Assembly (NCBI RefSeq): GCF_900445235.1
Contig: NZ_UFSM01000001.1
Span: forward strand, 4,169,501 to 4,233,500
Direction of reading: 5' to 3'
DNA length: 64,000 nt
From: Aminobacter aminovorans
GTDB taxonomy: Bacteria > Pseudomonadota > Alphaproteobacteria > Rhizobiales > Rhizobiaceae
Under the pieces are notes generated by a model that was not told the DNA's origin, did not search any database, and was given only the letters and a program-made list of their open reading frames with translations. The position numbers and the translations under genes were made by a program. Below, piece by piece: positions 15,863-25,819 of the stretch (positions are counted from its first letter, which is position 1; the number at the start of each line of letters is the position of its first letter).

Positions 15863-16723
15863 TCAAGCAGCCGCGGCTTCACCAGCCAGCCACTCGACCG
15901 ACCAGCGTGCGCCGGGCCCTTCGGCCAGCAGCTTGCCGAGCGCCTGCAGCATGGTCTTAAGCTCGGCCTCCAGCTGGTAGGGCGGGTTGACCACCACCAT
16001 GCCGGTGCCGTCGAGCCTGGGCTCGGCCGAGGGCTGCCGGATGTAGAATTCGATGTCCATGATCTTGGGGATGGCAGCGTCGGCGAGCGCTGTGCGGAAC
16101 GCCGCCACCGCCTTGCGGTCCTTGACCGGATACCACAAGGCGAAGATGCCGCCCGGCCAGCGCCGGTGCGCCTTCTTCAGCCCGTCGACCAGCCGGTCGA
16201 ACTCGCCGCCGATCTCGAAGGGCGGATCGACGAGCACCAGGCCGCGCTTTTCCTTGGGCGGCAGATGCGCGCCCAGCGCCAGCCAGCCGTCGAGCTCGGT
16301 GACGCGGGTCTGGAAGTCGCCTTCGAACTGCTGGGCCAGCGTCCTTGCGTCCTCGGGGTGCAGTTCGATCGCCGACAGGCGGTCCTGCTTGCGCATGAGA
16401 TGCCGCGCGATGACCGGCGAGCCGGGATAGCGTTCGATCCGGCCCTCGGCATTGACCGCCCTGACGGCGTCGAGATAGGGCGCCAGCAATGCGGCGGCAT
16501 CGACAGGCAATTGGGCCTCGATCAGGCGGCCGATGCCGTCATGCCATTCGCCTGTCTTTTCGGCCTCTGCCGATCCGAGGTCGTAGAGCCCGATGCCGGC
16601 ATGGGTGTCGATGACGCGAAACGCCTTGTCCTTGCGCTTGAGATATTCGACCAGCCGGGCGAGCACGGCGTGCTTGACCACGTCGGCAAAATTCCCGGCA
16701 TGATAGGCGTGGCGATAGTTCAT
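15863..16723 (-). CDS. rlmJ: 23S rRNA (adenine-2030-N6)-methyltransferase
   Basis: The 286-aa product begins with the RlmJ hallmark MNYRHAYHAGNFADV, followed by the SAM-binding segment VIDTHAGIGLYDLG. The methyltransferase catalytic box is VLVDPPFE (an N6-adenine type DPPF). It methylates A2030 of 23S rRNA. Its ATG overlaps the stop of the upstream membrane-protein gene (ATGA), so the pair is translationally coupled. Confidence 0.95.
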   Translation of the reverse strand: MNYRHAYHAGNFADVVKHAVLARLVEYLKRKDKAFRVIDTHAGIGLYDLGSAEAEKTGEWHDGIGRLIEAQLPVDAAALLAPYLDAVRAVNAEGRIERYPGSPVIARHLMRKQDRLSAIELHPEDARTLAQQFEGDFQTRVTELDGWLALGAHLPPKEKRGLVLVDPPFEIGGEFDRLVDGLKKAHRRWPGGIFALWYPVKDRKAVAAFRTALADAAIPKIMDIEFYIRQPSAEPRLDGTGMVVVNPPYQLEAELKTMLQALGKLLAEGPGARWSVEWLAGEAAAA

Positions 16724-17370
16724 GACTTGTCGGCGTCCCTGCCCCAGCGCGGCGCAGGCTGCCGAGAATTTGGCTGCTGCGAATTGGGCGGCTGGGAATT
16801 GGGATTGTCGGGCCGGCTGTCCTTTTTGCGGCGCAGCGACAGCACCAGGCCGACGAAGCCTATGGCCATCAGCGACAATCCGATCGGCTGGGCGCGCTCG
16901 TCGACCTCGAGGCCGCCCGAACGCAATATGAGATCGACGCGCTGGATCTGGATGTTGTCGGCATCGCCCTGCTCGATGACGAAGCGATAGCTCCCCGGCT
17001 GGACTTCGCGGATCAGCCCGGCATCGTCGCGGAACACCGGGTCGGGCAGTTGCGGGCTGCGCTCGCGCGGGGTGGTGTCGTAAAAATTCAGCGCCTCGGC
17101 CAGCACGGTCTGGCCGCGCGTCGAGGCGGTGATGGTCAGCACGGCACTTGCCGGATTGACCTGCGGCGGCGCCAGCGTGGTCAGATCCACCAGCACGCGC
17201 ACCGGCGCATCGCTCGACGCCAGCGCGACCTCGACCGGGCGATATCCCCCTGACCGGTCATAGGCGCGGTAGGTGCCGATCTCGCGACCGGCAAAATTGG
17301 TCGCCGCCCAGGGATAGAGGATGCCGAGGCCGGTGCCGGCAAGCAGGATGATCAGAAACAGGAACCGCAT
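16720..17370 (-). CDS. Hypothetical bitopic membrane protein
   Basis: The 216-aa product starts at ATG 17370. It has an N-terminal membrane anchor (MRFLFLIILLAGTGLGILY), a ~150-aa periplasmic beta-rich region (RSGGYRPVEVALASSD, SYRFVIEQGDADNIQIQ), a second helix (IGLSLMAIGFVGLVLSL) and a cytosolic tail with Asn-Ser-Gln-Pro repeats (PNSQPPNSQQPNSRQP). The frame remains open upstream across a 17-bp tandem repeat that is probably not coding. It is coupled to rlmJ. Function is unknown. Confidence 0.8.
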   Translation of the reverse strand: MRFLFLIILLAGTGLGILYPWAATNFAGREIGTYRAYDRSGGYRPVEVALASSDAPVRVLVDLTTLAPPQVNPASAVLTITASTRGQTVLAEALNFYDTTPRERSPQLPDPVFRDDAGLIREVQPGSYRFVIEQGDADNIQIQRVDLILRSGGLEVDERAQPIGLSLMAIGFVGLVLSLRRKKDSRPDNPNSQPPNSQQPNSRQPAPRWGRDADKS

Positions 17371-17438
17371 GACGCTCGAAACTCTATGTCGCTCGAAACT
17401 CTGTGTCGCTTGGAAGTCTATGCCGCCTGGAAGTCGGG
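17371..17438 (-). repeat. 17-bp tandem repeat, four units, at an operon start
   Basis: Units start at 17371, 17388, 17405 and 17422 and share the pattern GxCGCxxGgAAxTCtat. The first two differ at two positions; the later ones are more diverged. The array sits immediately upstream of the membrane-protein ATG, in the expected leader or promoter region. The 17-bp period, not a multiple of 3, argues against it being coding. Confidence 0.8.
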
Positions 17439-17478
17439 CCGGAAACAGCAATCGCCCCTGACGGACGACGCTCCCCTA

Positions 17479-17760
17479 CTACGGCTTTTGCGCCATGCCG
17501 GAAAGACCGGGCCGGCCATTGCCGGCAACTTCCCGTTCCAGCGGCATGTCGAGGCCGAAGGTCCTGCCAAACTCTAGGAATGCACCGACCGCAGCCACAT
17601 GGGGAAAGTCGCGCCGCAATTGCGCGTCATCGACAACAGTCACCGCCGAGGCGGCCCTGGCATAGCCTGCAGTCGGTCCAATGGGCTTGGCAGGACGCGG
17701 CGGCCGTTTCGGTGCACAGCGTCGTTCCGTTGCGCAACGGATCAGGCCTTGCGCTCCCAA
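17479..17760 (-). CDS. Doubtful small ORF between holC and the rlmJ operon
   Basis: A 93-codon frame starts at ATG 17760, inside the last 19 bp of holC, and ends at TAG 17479. The C-terminal two thirds (AVTVVDDAQLRRDFPHVAAV, then FGLDMPLEREVAGN) reads like a soluble protein; the first third is Arg/Pro-rich and unconvincing. There is no clear SD. It may be a real coupled gene or a remnant. I recognise no family. Confidence 0.25.
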   Translation of the reverse strand: MGAQGLIRCATERRCAPKRPPRPAKPIGPTAGYARAASAVTVVDDAQLRRDFPHVAAVGAFLEFGRTFGLDMPLEREVAGNGRPGLSGMAQKP

Positions 17761-18191
17761 CGCTTGTCGGCGCCCTGCTGCCAGTAGGTGACCGCGTGGC
17801 CGGCTGATTTCATCGTCTTCCAGTGCTCCCTTGCGCCTTCGAGCTGGGCCGCGTCATGGCCGTCGAACAGGAACACCGCCCGCTGGTAGGGGGTGATGTC
17901 GGGCGGCACGGCACCGTCGACGAGGAAACGGATCTCGGCGGCGTTGGGATTGTCCTCCGTCACCGTCAGCACCACCGGCTGGTCGGCGGCGTGCGCCTCG
18001 CGGTCGCTGCCATGGGCAAGAAACGAATCGTCGCGGAAGGTCCACAGATGCTGGTCGAGCGCGTCGCGGCGCTCTTCGCTGCCACACTGCACCACTGCCT
18101 TCCAGCCACGCTGCAGACTGCGCTCGAGCAGGCCCGGCAAGGCATCCTCGAGGGTCGATTCGGTCAGGTGGTAGAAAAGGACTTCAGCCAT
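17742..18191 (-). CDS. holC: DNA polymerase III chi subunit
   Basis: The 149-aa product matches HolC. The opening is EVLFYHLTESTLEDALPGLL, and the segments GWKAVVQCGSEERRDALD, LWTFRDDSFLAHG and NRAVFLFDGHD-like (YQRAVFLFDGHD) are typical. Chi bridges SSB and the clamp loader (with psi, where present) at the replisome. It lies downstream of pepA with an 86-nt gap, the pepA-holC order common across proteobacteria. Confidence 0.93.
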   Translation of the reverse strand: MAEVLFYHLTESTLEDALPGLLERSLQRGWKAVVQCGSEERRDALDQHLWTFRDDSFLAHGSDREAHAADQPVVLTVTEDNPNAAEIRFLVDGAVPPDITPYQRAVFLFDGHDAAQLEGAREHWKTMKSAGHAVTYWQQGADKRWERKA

Positions 18192-18277
18192 GAGGCAATG
18201 CTATGCCCCAATTCCAGTCGCGGGTGAAGCTTCCCAGGCAACCGCGCTGACGAGGCGCGGTTGCCTGGGCTTCGGCC

Positions 18278-19786
18278 TCAGCCTTCGTAGTGGTCGCGTA
18301 CCAGCCTGTCTAGCAGCCGCACGCCGTAGCCCGAACCCCAGGACTGGTTGATCTCGTTGGTCGGCGAGCCCATGGCGGTGCCGGCGATGTCGAGATGCGC
18401 CCAGGGCGTTTCCTTGACGAAACGCTGCAGGAACTGCGCCGCCGTGATCGAGCCGCCATAACGGCCGCCGATGTTCTTCATGTCGGCATTCTTGGAATCG
18501 ATCAGCTTGTCGTATTCCGAGCCGAGCGGCATGCGCCACAGCTTCTCCTGCGTCGCCGTGCCGGCGGCGGTCAGGCGCTCGGCAAGCTCGTCATTGTTGG
18601 AGAACAGGCCGGCATGGCTCTGGCCGAGCGCCACCATGATCGCCCCGGTCAGCGTCGCCAGATTGACCATGAATTTCGGCTCGAAACGCTGGTTGCAGTA
18701 CCACAGCGCATCGGCCAGCACGAGGCGGCCCTCGGCGTCGGTGTTGAGCACTTCGATGGTCTGGCCCGACATCGAGGTGACGATGTCGCCCGGACGCTGG
18801 GCGTTGCCGTCGACCATGTTCTCGACAATGCCTATGATGCCGACGACATTGACCTTGGCCTTGCGTGCGGCGAGCGCCTGCATCAGCCCGGTGACGGCGG
18901 CGGCGCCGCCCATGTCGCCCTTCATGTCTTCCATGCCGGCGGCCGGCTTGATCGAGATGCCGCCCGAATCGAACGTCACGCCCTTGCCGACGAAGGCGAC
19001 AGGCTTGTCCTTGGCCTTGCCGCCGTTCCACTGCATGACCGCCAGACGCGGCGGACGCACCGAACCCTGGGCGACGCCGAGCAGCGAGCCCATGCCGAGC
19101 TTCTTCATTTCCTTCTCGGTCAGGATCTCGACCTTGACGCCGAGCTTCTCGAGTTCCTTGGCCTGGGCGGCGAACTCGACCGGGCCGAGGATATTGGCCG
19201 GCTCGTTGACCAGGTCGCGGGCAAGCAGCACGCCGCCGACGACAGCCTCGGCGTCGGCAAAGGCCTTCCTGGCGGCAGCCGGATCGGCGCAATGGATGGT
19301 GATCTTGGCCGGCTTCCGGTCGTCGGCCTTGCCGTCGCCCTTGCTGTCGGAATTGTCCTTCTTGGTCTTGTATTTGTCGAAGCTGTAGCTCCTGAGCAGG
19401 ATGCCCGAAGCAATGCCCGCCGCGGCCGCGCCATCGGCATCGACATCGGGAATGTCGAGGATGACGGCCACTTCGGTCGCCTTGCGCAGCTGTGCTGCAA
19501 TGACGCCGCCGAGCTTCAGCCAGGCATATTCGTCGAGCGACGCCGCCTTGCCGGTGCCGATCGCGACAAGCCTGTCGATATCAGTGCCAGCGGGCGCCAG
19601 GACCTCGACGACGCCTGCGAACTTGCCTTTGAAATCGGCGACGGGAAAAGCCCGATCGAGCGCCTTGGCCGGATCGTTGGCGCGTGCCGCATCGCTCAGC
19701 CCGCCCTCGTCGGCGGAAAAGACGATGACGGTGCCCTTCTTGGGCGTGCCCGGCTTGGCAAAACTGATCGACGGCTTAGAAGTCAT
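18278..19786 (-). CDS. pepA: Leucyl (cytosol) aminopeptidase, M17 family
   Basis: The 502-aa protein removes N-terminal residues from peptides using two metal ions. The metal and catalytic residues are visible: Lys268 and Asp273 ([11 protein letters not shown]), Lys280, Asp291, and the signature NTDAEGR (348-354) with Asp350, Glu352 and catalytic Arg354. The N-terminal domain (1-~170) includes a Lys/Asp-rich insertion ([19 protein letters not shown], 138-156) not typical of E. coli PepA. In E. coli PepA also binds DNA; that is not claimed here. Confidence 0.96.
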   Translation of the reverse strand: MTSKPSISFAKPGTPKKGTVIVFSADEGGLSDAARANDPAKALDRAFPVADFKGKFAGVVEVLAPAGTDIDRLVAIGTGKAASLDEYAWLKLGGVIAAQLRKATEVAVILDIPDVDADGAAAAGIASGILLRSYSFDKYKTKKDNSDSKGDGKADDRKPAKITIHCADPAAARKAFADAEAVVGGVLLARDLVNEPANILGPVEFAAQAKELEKLGVKVEILTEKEMKKLGMGSLLGVAQGSVRPPRLAVMQWNGGKAKDKPVAFVGKGVTFDSGGISIKPAAGMEDMKGDMGGAAAVTGLMQALAARKAKVNVVGIIGIVENMVDGNAQRPGDIVTSMSGQTIEVLNTDAEGRLVLADALWYCNQRFEPKFMVNLATLTGAIMVALGQSHAGLFSNNDELAERLTAAGTATQEKLWRMPLGSEYDKLIDSKNADMKNIGGRYGGSITAAQFLQRFVKETPWAHLDIAGTAMGSPTNEINQSWGSGYGVRLLDRLVRDHYEG

Positions 19787-20089
19787 GATATCCCGCTTTC
19801 GGATCCCGTTCAGATGGTGCGCGACATTTCGTCGTTTTCACCGGTTTGGCAAGCCTCCCGTCATCTTCCCCCGATATGATTAAAGCTGAAAACTGTTCGG
19901 AAACCTTGCGTTAACCACCTCTGTTGGGCGTTTCTTAGCCAATGGCGACGAGACTTGGCAGTGCGGGAGACAGTGTTGGCGGTGTTGACGGCAGTTGTGC
20001 CGGCATGCCTTGGACTATAGCTTAGAGACCCACCGGCCAAGCGACGTCAGTCGGCCGGCCAAGTCGGAAACACGGAATCCTGATCATCG
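19787..20089. other. Divergent intergenic region, pepA / lptF
   Basis: About 300 bp between divergently transcribed genes with no credible ORF. It is expected to contain the pepA-holC promoter and the promoter of the six-gene lpt operon. No repeat or strong hairpin was seen, and I could not pick out convincing -35/-10 pairs. Confidence 0.5.
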
Positions 20090-21289
20090 ATGAAGGTTGT
20101 TGAGCGCTACATTCTGCGTCGTGCGTTCGCGGTTTTCATCGCGGCGTTGACGTGGACATTGGCGATCGTCTGGACCACCCAGGTCCTCGGACGCATCGAC
20201 CTCGTCACCGACAGCGGCCAGTCGGCGCTGACCTTCTTCGAGGTCGCGGCCCTGATCCTGCCGACCGTCATTCCCATCGTCGTGCCGTTTGCCGTGATCA
20301 TCGCGGTGGCGCTGACGCTGAGCACCATGAACAGCGATTCCGAGCTGGTGATCCTCAATGCCGCCGGCGCCTCGCGGCTCACCGTGATCCGGCCGATTCT
20401 CATCCTCGCGGTGTGCGCCGCGATGTTCTCCTTCATCGTCGACAACGTCGCCAACCCGATGGCGCGCCAGCGCAACCGCGAGCTGATCGCGACGTCGCGC
20501 GCCGACCTTCTGTCGCTGATCATCCAGGAAGGCACCTTCCGCAAGGTCGACGACGGCCTGTTCGTGCAGGTCGGCGAGCGCCTTCCCAATGGCGGGCTGG
20601 GCGGCATCTTCGTCGCCGATTCGCGCGAGCCCAATGTCGACCTCGTCTATTATGCCAAGGACGGCTCGTTCATCGAACGCAACAAGAAGCAGATGCTGGT
20701 GATGAATGAAGGCGTCATTCACCGCAAGGCGCCGGGCGGCGAAGTCTCGGTCATCAGCTTCGACTCCTATGCCTTTGATCTCAGTGAGTTTTCCGCTGCC
20801 GCCAACGAAGTCACCATGCAGCCGAAGGACCGCTCGACGTCCTATCTGATGCAGCCGCAGCACGACGACAAATTCTACCAGCGCAACCCGCGCCTGTTCG
20901 ACGCCGAGCTCAACCGCCGCTTCTCCGACTGGCTCTATTCGATCGCCTTCGCCTTCATCGCACTTGCCGTTGCCGGCGATGCGCGCTCGCACCGCGAGGC
21001 CCGGATCCACCCGCTTGTGACGACGGTGACGATCGCCCTGTTCTTCCGCTGGCTCGGCTTCTTCGCCAACAGCAAGGCAGAGGCTGCGGCCTGGATCGGC
21101 TATGTCGTCTATGCGATTCCCATCGGCGCCTCGCTGTTTGCCCTGTGGTTCATCCGCAGCCACCGCGCCCTCGAACTGCCGGTCTCGGTCGCCGATCGCC
21201 TGGCGGCGACAGCGGCACGGCTGCGCGACGGCTTCGCCGCATTCCGCCAGCGCCTCACCGGCCGTGCTTCCGGCCAGGGAGCGGCATGA
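20090..21289 (+). CDS. lptF: LPS export system permease LptF
   Basis: The 399-aa inner-membrane protein has the LptF start (MKVVERYILRRAFAVF), three N-terminal transmembrane helices including the MNSDSELVILNAAGASR coupling region, a periplasmic beta-jellyroll, and three C-terminal helices. With LptG and LptB (not in the window) it extracts LPS from the inner membrane and passes it to LptC/A/D. Its stop overlaps the lptG ATG. It is the first gene of the lptF-lptG-lptD-surA-pdxA-rsmA run. Confidence 0.95.
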   Translation: MKVVERYILRRAFAVFIAALTWTLAIVWTTQVLGRIDLVTDSGQSALTFFEVAALILPTVIPIVVPFAVIIAVALTLSTMNSDSELVILNAAGASRLTVIRPILILAVCAAMFSFIVDNVANPMARQRNRELIATSRADLLSLIIQEGTFRKVDDGLFVQVGERLPNGGLGGIFVADSREPNVDLVYYAKDGSFIERNKKQMLVMNEGVIHRKAPGGEVSVISFDSYAFDLSEFSAAANEVTMQPKDRSTSYLMQPQHDDKFYQRNPRLFDAELNRRFSDWLYSIAFAFIALAVAGDARSHREARIHPLVTTVTIALFFRWLGFFANSKAEAAAWIGYVVYAIPIGASLFALWFIRSHRALELPVSVADRLAATAARLRDGFAAFRQRLTGRASGQGAA

Positions 21290-22374
21290 TGGGCTGGACG
21301 CTTGGCCGCTATTTCCTCATTCGCTACGCCGTCATCACGACGTGGTTCTTCATCGGCATCTATGCGCTGATCTTCATCATCGACGTCACCGAATTCTCGA
21401 GCAATGTCGGCGGCCTGCCGGGCTTCAGGTTTTCGATCGCCATGACGGTTTCGGCCCTGCGCGTGCCGATGATCATGCAGCAGACGGTGCCGTTCGTGGC
21501 GCTGTTCAGCGCCATGGCGACACTGGTTTCGCTCAACCGGCGCTACGAGCTTGTCATTGTGCGCGCCGCCGGCATCTCGGCCTGGCAGTTCCTGTTGCCC
21601 TGCTGCATCGGCGCGCTGCTGTTCGGCCTTGTGACCGTCGGCATCCTAAACCCGATCGCGGCCTACGGCTTCTCGCATTCCGAGACCATCGAATCCGAGC
21701 TGCGCTCACGCCAGTCCAATTCGGTCTCGGCGTTTTCGGCGCCCTGGCTGCGCCAGAAGGCAGGTGGCACCGAAGTCATCATCGGCGCCCGCGCCGTGCT
21801 CAACCAGGGTCTCGAGCTGTCTGACGCGGTGTTCTTCGTCTTCGACGACAAGGGCGACATGGTCGAACGCAAGGACGCCGAGCGCGCCTATCTGCGTGAC
21901 GGCCACTGGGAACTGGTCAACGTCCGCAGCATGAAGGGGGGCCAGAATTTCACCTCCCAGCCGGTCGATCAGGTGCCCACCAATCTGAAGCCTGAGTTCG
22001 TCCAGGAACGGCTGGCGCGGCCCGAAACGATTCCCTTCTTCGAGCTGCCTTCGAAGATCGAAGTGGCGCGTTCCTTCGGCCTCCGGGCCAACGCATTCGC
22101 CATGCAATTTCATTCACTTGTCGCCCTGCCCTTCCTTTTGGTTGCAATGACGCTCATTGCTGCAACAGTGTCGATGCGATTTGCACGTATGGGGCAGTCT
22201 GCAACGATGATTTTGGGTGGCGTCGTCGCCGGCTTTCTGCTTTATGTCGTTTCGGTTCTGGTCAAAGCATTTGGCAATGCGGGATTCGTGCCGACTTATA
22301 TTGCGGCATGGTTTCCAGTAGTGGTCGCAATGTTTTTCGGGGTGACTTTCCTGCTCTACAAAGAGGACGGTTAG
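21286..22374 (+). CDS. lptG: LPS export system permease LptG
   Basis: The 362-aa protein begins MMGWTLGRYFLIRY (ATG 21286, overlapping the lptF TGA) and has the same 3+3 helix plan as LptF, with the coupling region LNRRYELVIVRAAGIS and a periplasmic domain between. The frame remains open about 140 nt upstream inside lptF, but the coupled ATG is the natural start. It forms the LptB2FG ABC transporter with LptF. Confidence 0.95.
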   Translation: MMGWTLGRYFLIRYAVITTWFFIGIYALIFIIDVTEFSSNVGGLPGFRFSIAMTVSALRVPMIMQQTVPFVALFSAMATLVSLNRRYELVIVRAAGISAWQFLLPCCIGALLFGLVTVGILNPIAAYGFSHSETIESELRSRQSNSVSAFSAPWLRQKAGGTEVIIGARAVLNQGLELSDAVFFVFDDKGDMVERKDAERAYLRDGHWELVNVRSMKGGQNFTSQPVDQVPTNLKPEFVQERLARPETIPFFELPSKIEVARSFGLRANAFAMQFHSLVALPFLLVAMTLIAATVSMRFARMGQSATMILGGVVAGFLLYVVSVLVKAFGNAGFVPTYIAAWFPVVVAMFFGVTFLLYKEDG

Positions 22375-24762
22375 GTGAGGGGCGCAATGGCCAACCGCAG
22401 GGCCCATATGGCAGGCCTTCTGGGCGCGACTGCGCTTGCGTGCCTGTTTGCGGTCGCGCTGCCGTCCGCACCTGCTTTCGCACAGACTGTCGCCGACCTC
22501 GCACCCAGCGTGCCCGAAGGCGCGCAGATGCTGCTCGAGGCGGACACGCTCGTCTATGACAACGACGCCAGCACCGTGACTGCGGTGGGCGGCGTGCAGA
22601 TCGACTATGCCGGCAACCGACTCGTCGCCCAGCGCGTCACCTATGACCGCAAGACGTCGCGGCTGGTCGCCAGCGGCAATGTCGAGGTCGTCAATTCGGA
22701 CGGCACCAAGATCTTCTCGCAGGAGATCGACATCACCGACGACTTCGCCGACGGCTTCGTCAACACGCTGCGCATCGAGACCGTCGACAAGACCTATTTC
22801 GCCGCCGAAAGCGCCAAGCGCGAAGGCGGCTTCCTGACGACGTTCAACAACGGCGTCTACACCGCCTGCGAACCGTGCGAGCAGAAGCCCGACAAGGCGC
22901 CGATCTGGCGCGTCAAGGCGCAGAAGATCATCTGGAACGGCCAGAAGAAGACGGTGCGCTTCGAGAATTCGAACTTCGAGTTCTTCGGCTTCCCGATCGC
23001 CTTCCTGCCGGCCTTCGAGATTGCCGACCCGACGGTCAAGCGCAAGAGCGGCTTCCTGATGCCCGGCGTCAGCTACAAGAGCGAGCTCGGCGTCGGCGTT
23101 TCGATCCCCTATTACTTCGCACTTTCGCCGACCTATGATCTCACCATCAAGGGCACCGGCTACACCCGCCAGGGTTTCCTCGGCGAGGCCGAGTGGCGCC
23201 AGCGCTTCAACAATGGCGAATACAGCCTGAAGATCGCCGGCATCCACCAGATGAACCCGGACAAGTTCGACGCCAATACCGTCGACCGCGGACCGGCCGG
23301 CGACGAGAACAAGCTGCGCGGCATGGTCGGCACCAAGGGTCATTTCGACCTCAATCCGCGCTGGGCCTTCGGCTGGAACATCCTTGCCCAGTCGGACAAG
23401 AATTTCTCGCGCACCTACGGCATCAATGGTTTCTCCGACAGCACGCACCGCTCGGAAGCCTACCTGACCGGCCTCAACGACCGTAACTATTTCGACTTGC
23501 GCGCCATGCGCTTCCAGGTCCAGGAAGAAGCGCTCGACAGCGATCCCAATGCCCGCGCCGACAAGCAGCCCTGGGTGCTGCCGTCGCTCGACTATGCCTA
23601 TATCCCCGACACGCCGGTGGCCGGCGGCGAGCTCTCCTTCGACCTCAACGCCCGCGTCATCCAGCGCTCGGATCTCGATGCAAATATCACGGCGCCGAAC
23701 GGGCCTACGGTCCACGGCATCGAAGGCACCTCGAGCCGCATCACCGCCGAAGCCGAGTGGAAGCGGACCGTCATCACCGATGGCGGCCTGCTGGTAACGC
23801 CCCTGCTCGCCTTCCGCGCCGACGGCAGCTATGTCGATGCCTCTGCCGCCTCGCTTGCCGCCATCAACACCATGGCCACCGACCCCAGGATCAACGTCGC
23901 CGAGGACGTGCGCTCGTCGCTGTTCCGCTACATGGCGACGCTTGGCCTCGAGCTGCGCTGGCCGGTGCTGTTCTCGTCGACCAGCTCGACCCATGTGCTC
24001 GAGCCGATGGCCCAGATCTTCGCCCGTCCGAGCGAAAGCCACATCAGCGGCCTCGGCATCCCCAATGAGGATGCGCAGAGCTTCGTCTTCGACGCGGCCT
24101 CGCTGTTCGAGCGCGACAAGTTCTCCGGCTACGACCGCATGGAAGGCGGCACCCGCGCCAATCTCGGCCTGCGCTATTCCGGCAGCTTCAACAATGGCTG
24201 GACCACCAATGCGCTTGTCGGCCAGTCCTACCACCTTGCCGGCGACAACTCCTTCGCCGCACCCGATCTCGTCAATGCCGGCTCCTATTCCGGCCTTGAG
24301 ACCGACACGTCGGATTACGTCGCGCTGGCCGGCCTCGCCAGCCCGAACGGCTTCTCGGCTTCGGTCAGCGGCCGCTTCGATGAGCGCACCTTCGATGTTC
24401 GCCGCGCCGAGATGAAGGTCGGGCTCGATGCGCGTCCGCTCGCCGTATCGGCGCGTTACGCCTTCATCCAGGCGCAGCCGCTCTATGGCTTTGCCGACGA
24501 CCGCCACGAAGTGACCCTCGGCGCCACGGCCCGCTTCAACGACGAATGGCGCGTCTTCGGCTCCGGCACCTACGACATCAAGGGCGATCTGCTGGTCAAG
24601 AACGGCGTCGGCTTCGCTTATGACGACGAGTGCTTCACCTACATGATGTCCTATTCCGAGAGCCGCGATCACAACAAGCCGGACGACGTCTCGCGCACCG
24701 TCGGCTTCAACATCTCGTTCCGCACGATCGGCGACTTCGGCAACGCGACGAGCGCCTTCTAA
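22375..24762 (+). CDS. lptD: LPS-assembly outer-membrane protein LptD
   Basis: The protein is about 795 aa with a signal peptide ending APAFAQ. It has an N-terminal OstA/LptA-like beta-jellyroll (LLEADTLVYDNDASTVTAVG, RLVASGNVEV) followed by a large C-terminal barrel. It inserts LPS into the outer leaflet with LptE. The Cys pair ACEPCEQ (163-166 region) and a late Cys (YDDECFTYM) suggest the disulphide LptD needs to mature. GTG 22375 follows lptG without a gap; ATG 22387, with GAGGGG before it, is an equally good start. Confidence 0.94.
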   Translation: MRGAMANRRAHMAGLLGATALACLFAVALPSAPAFAQTVADLAPSVPEGAQMLLEADTLVYDNDASTVTAVGGVQIDYAGNRLVAQRVTYDRKTSRLVASGNVEVVNSDGTKIFSQEIDITDDFADGFVNTLRIETVDKTYFAAESAKREGGFLTTFNNGVYTACEPCEQKPDKAPIWRVKAQKIIWNGQKKTVRFENSNFEFFGFPIAFLPAFEIADPTVKRKSGFLMPGVSYKSELGVGVSIPYYFALSPTYDLTIKGTGYTRQGFLGEAEWRQRFNNGEYSLKIAGIHQMNPDKFDANTVDRGPAGDENKLRGMVGTKGHFDLNPRWAFGWNILAQSDKNFSRTYGINGFSDSTHRSEAYLTGLNDRNYFDLRAMRFQVQEEALDSDPNARADKQPWVLPSLDYAYIPDTPVAGGELSFDLNARVIQRSDLDANITAPNGPTVHGIEGTSSRITAEAEWKRTVITDGGLLVTPLLAFRADGSYVDASAASLAAINTMATDPRINVAEDVRSSLFRYMATLGLELRWPVLFSSTSSTHVLEPMAQIFARPSESHISGLGIPNEDAQSFVFDAASLFERDKFSGYDRMEGGTRANLGLRYSGSFNNGWTTNALVGQSYHLAGDNSFAAPDLVNAGSYSGLETDTSDYVALAGLASPNGFSASVSGRFDERTFDVRRAEMKVGLDARPLAVSARYAFIQAQPLYGFADDRHEVTLGATARFNDEWRVFGSGTYDIKGDLLVKNGVGFAYDDECFTYMMSYSESRDHNKPDDVSRTVGFNISFRTIGDFGNATSAF

Positions 24763-24880
24763 GGCAGTGACGGGACGGCGGCGGGGGCGGCCTGACATCG
24801 TTTTGCCGCATAACGCAGCCAATGACGGGGCACGTATCCGGGCAATGTCCGGATCTGGGGTTTGAACGGGACTTATTTCT

Positions 24881-25816
24881 ATGCGGAAGCACCTCTTTTC
24901 GGCAGGCCTTGCCCTGCTCGTGGCGGCGACGTCGCTTTCGATCACCGCCTACGCACCTCCGGCTCAGGCAAGCGAGATCAAGTACATCGTCAACGATGTG
25001 CCGATCACCAGCTACGACATCCAGCGCCGGGCGGCTTTCCTCAAGCTGCAGAAGCGCAAGGGTGATGCCGGCCAGGAAATGATCGAGCAGACGCTGCGCG
25101 TCGCCGAGATGAAGCGGCTCAACATCCGCATCTCCGACAAGCAGGTCAACGAAGCCTATGCGCGCTTTGCCGGTTCCAACAAGCTGAAGCCGGCGCAGAT
25201 GGACCAGATCCTGGGCCAGGCCGGCGTGACATCAAGCCACTTCAAGGACTATATCCGCGCCCAGATGGGCTGGAACCAGGCGCTCGGCGCCCGCTTCCGC
25301 TCGGCTGACGGCGGCGGCGGCATGTCGACCGAGCAGGACGCGGTGCGCCGCATGCTGCAGCAGGGCGGCGTCAAGCCGAGCGCCACCGAATACATGCTGC
25401 AGCAGGTGATCTTCGTCGTCCCCGCTTCCGAGCGCGGCACGATCGGCAAGCGCAAGCGCGAGGCGGATGCGCTGCGCGGCCGCTTCAATGGCTGCGAACA
25501 GACGCGTGAATTCGCCAAGGGCCTGCTCGACGTCACCGTGCGCGACCTCGGCCGTGTCATCGCCCCGCAGCTGCCGCCCGAATGGGCGGAAGACATCAAG
25601 AAGCTCAAGGCCGGCGCTGCTACGCCGGTGCGCGAGACAGACCGCGGCGTCGAGTTCATCGGCGTCTGCAGCTCGCGCGAAGTCTCCGACGACAAGGTCG
25701 CCCAGATGGTGTTCCAGGCCGAGGGTGCCGGCAAGGGCGGCGATGCCAAGACCGAAGAGCTCAACAAGAAGTACATCGAAGAGCTGCGGGCCAAGGCCCG
25801 CATCGTCACCCGCTAG
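24881..25816 (+). CDS. surA: SurA-type periplasmic chaperone/peptidyl-prolyl isomerase
   Basis: The 311-aa protein has a signal peptide (1-~30, ending PPAQA|SEIKY), a SurA N-terminal helical domain (YIVNDVPITSYDIQRRAAFL, MIEQTLRVAEMKR) and a single parvulin-like domain (from ~165, YMLQQVIFVVPAS). E. coli SurA has two parvulin domains; one is usual in rhizobia. It escorts outer-membrane proteins, including LptD, to the BAM complex, fitting its place right after lptD. Confidence 0.9.
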   Translation: MRKHLFSAGLALLVAATSLSITAYAPPAQASEIKYIVNDVPITSYDIQRRAAFLKLQKRKGDAGQEMIEQTLRVAEMKRLNIRISDKQVNEAYARFAGSNKLKPAQMDQILGQAGVTSSHFKDYIRAQMGWNQALGARFRSADGGGGMSTEQDAVRRMLQQGGVKPSATEYMLQQVIFVVPASERGTIGKRKREADALRGRFNGCEQTREFAKGLLDVTVRDLGRVIAPQLPPEWAEDIKKLKAGAATPVRETDRGVEFIGVCSSREVSDDKVAQMVFQAEGAGKGGDAKTEELNKKYIEELRAKARIVTR

Positions 25817-25819
25817 GCC

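Noticed and set aside
18395..19879. A 494-codon plus-strand frame
   Set aside because: Antisense to pepA, whose metal-binding and catalytic residues are all present.
22114..24945. A 943-codon open frame on the minus strand
   Set aside because: It lies fully antisense to lptD and adjoining genes; it is a product of high GC and codon bias, with Arg/Asp/Gly-rich random composition and no motif.
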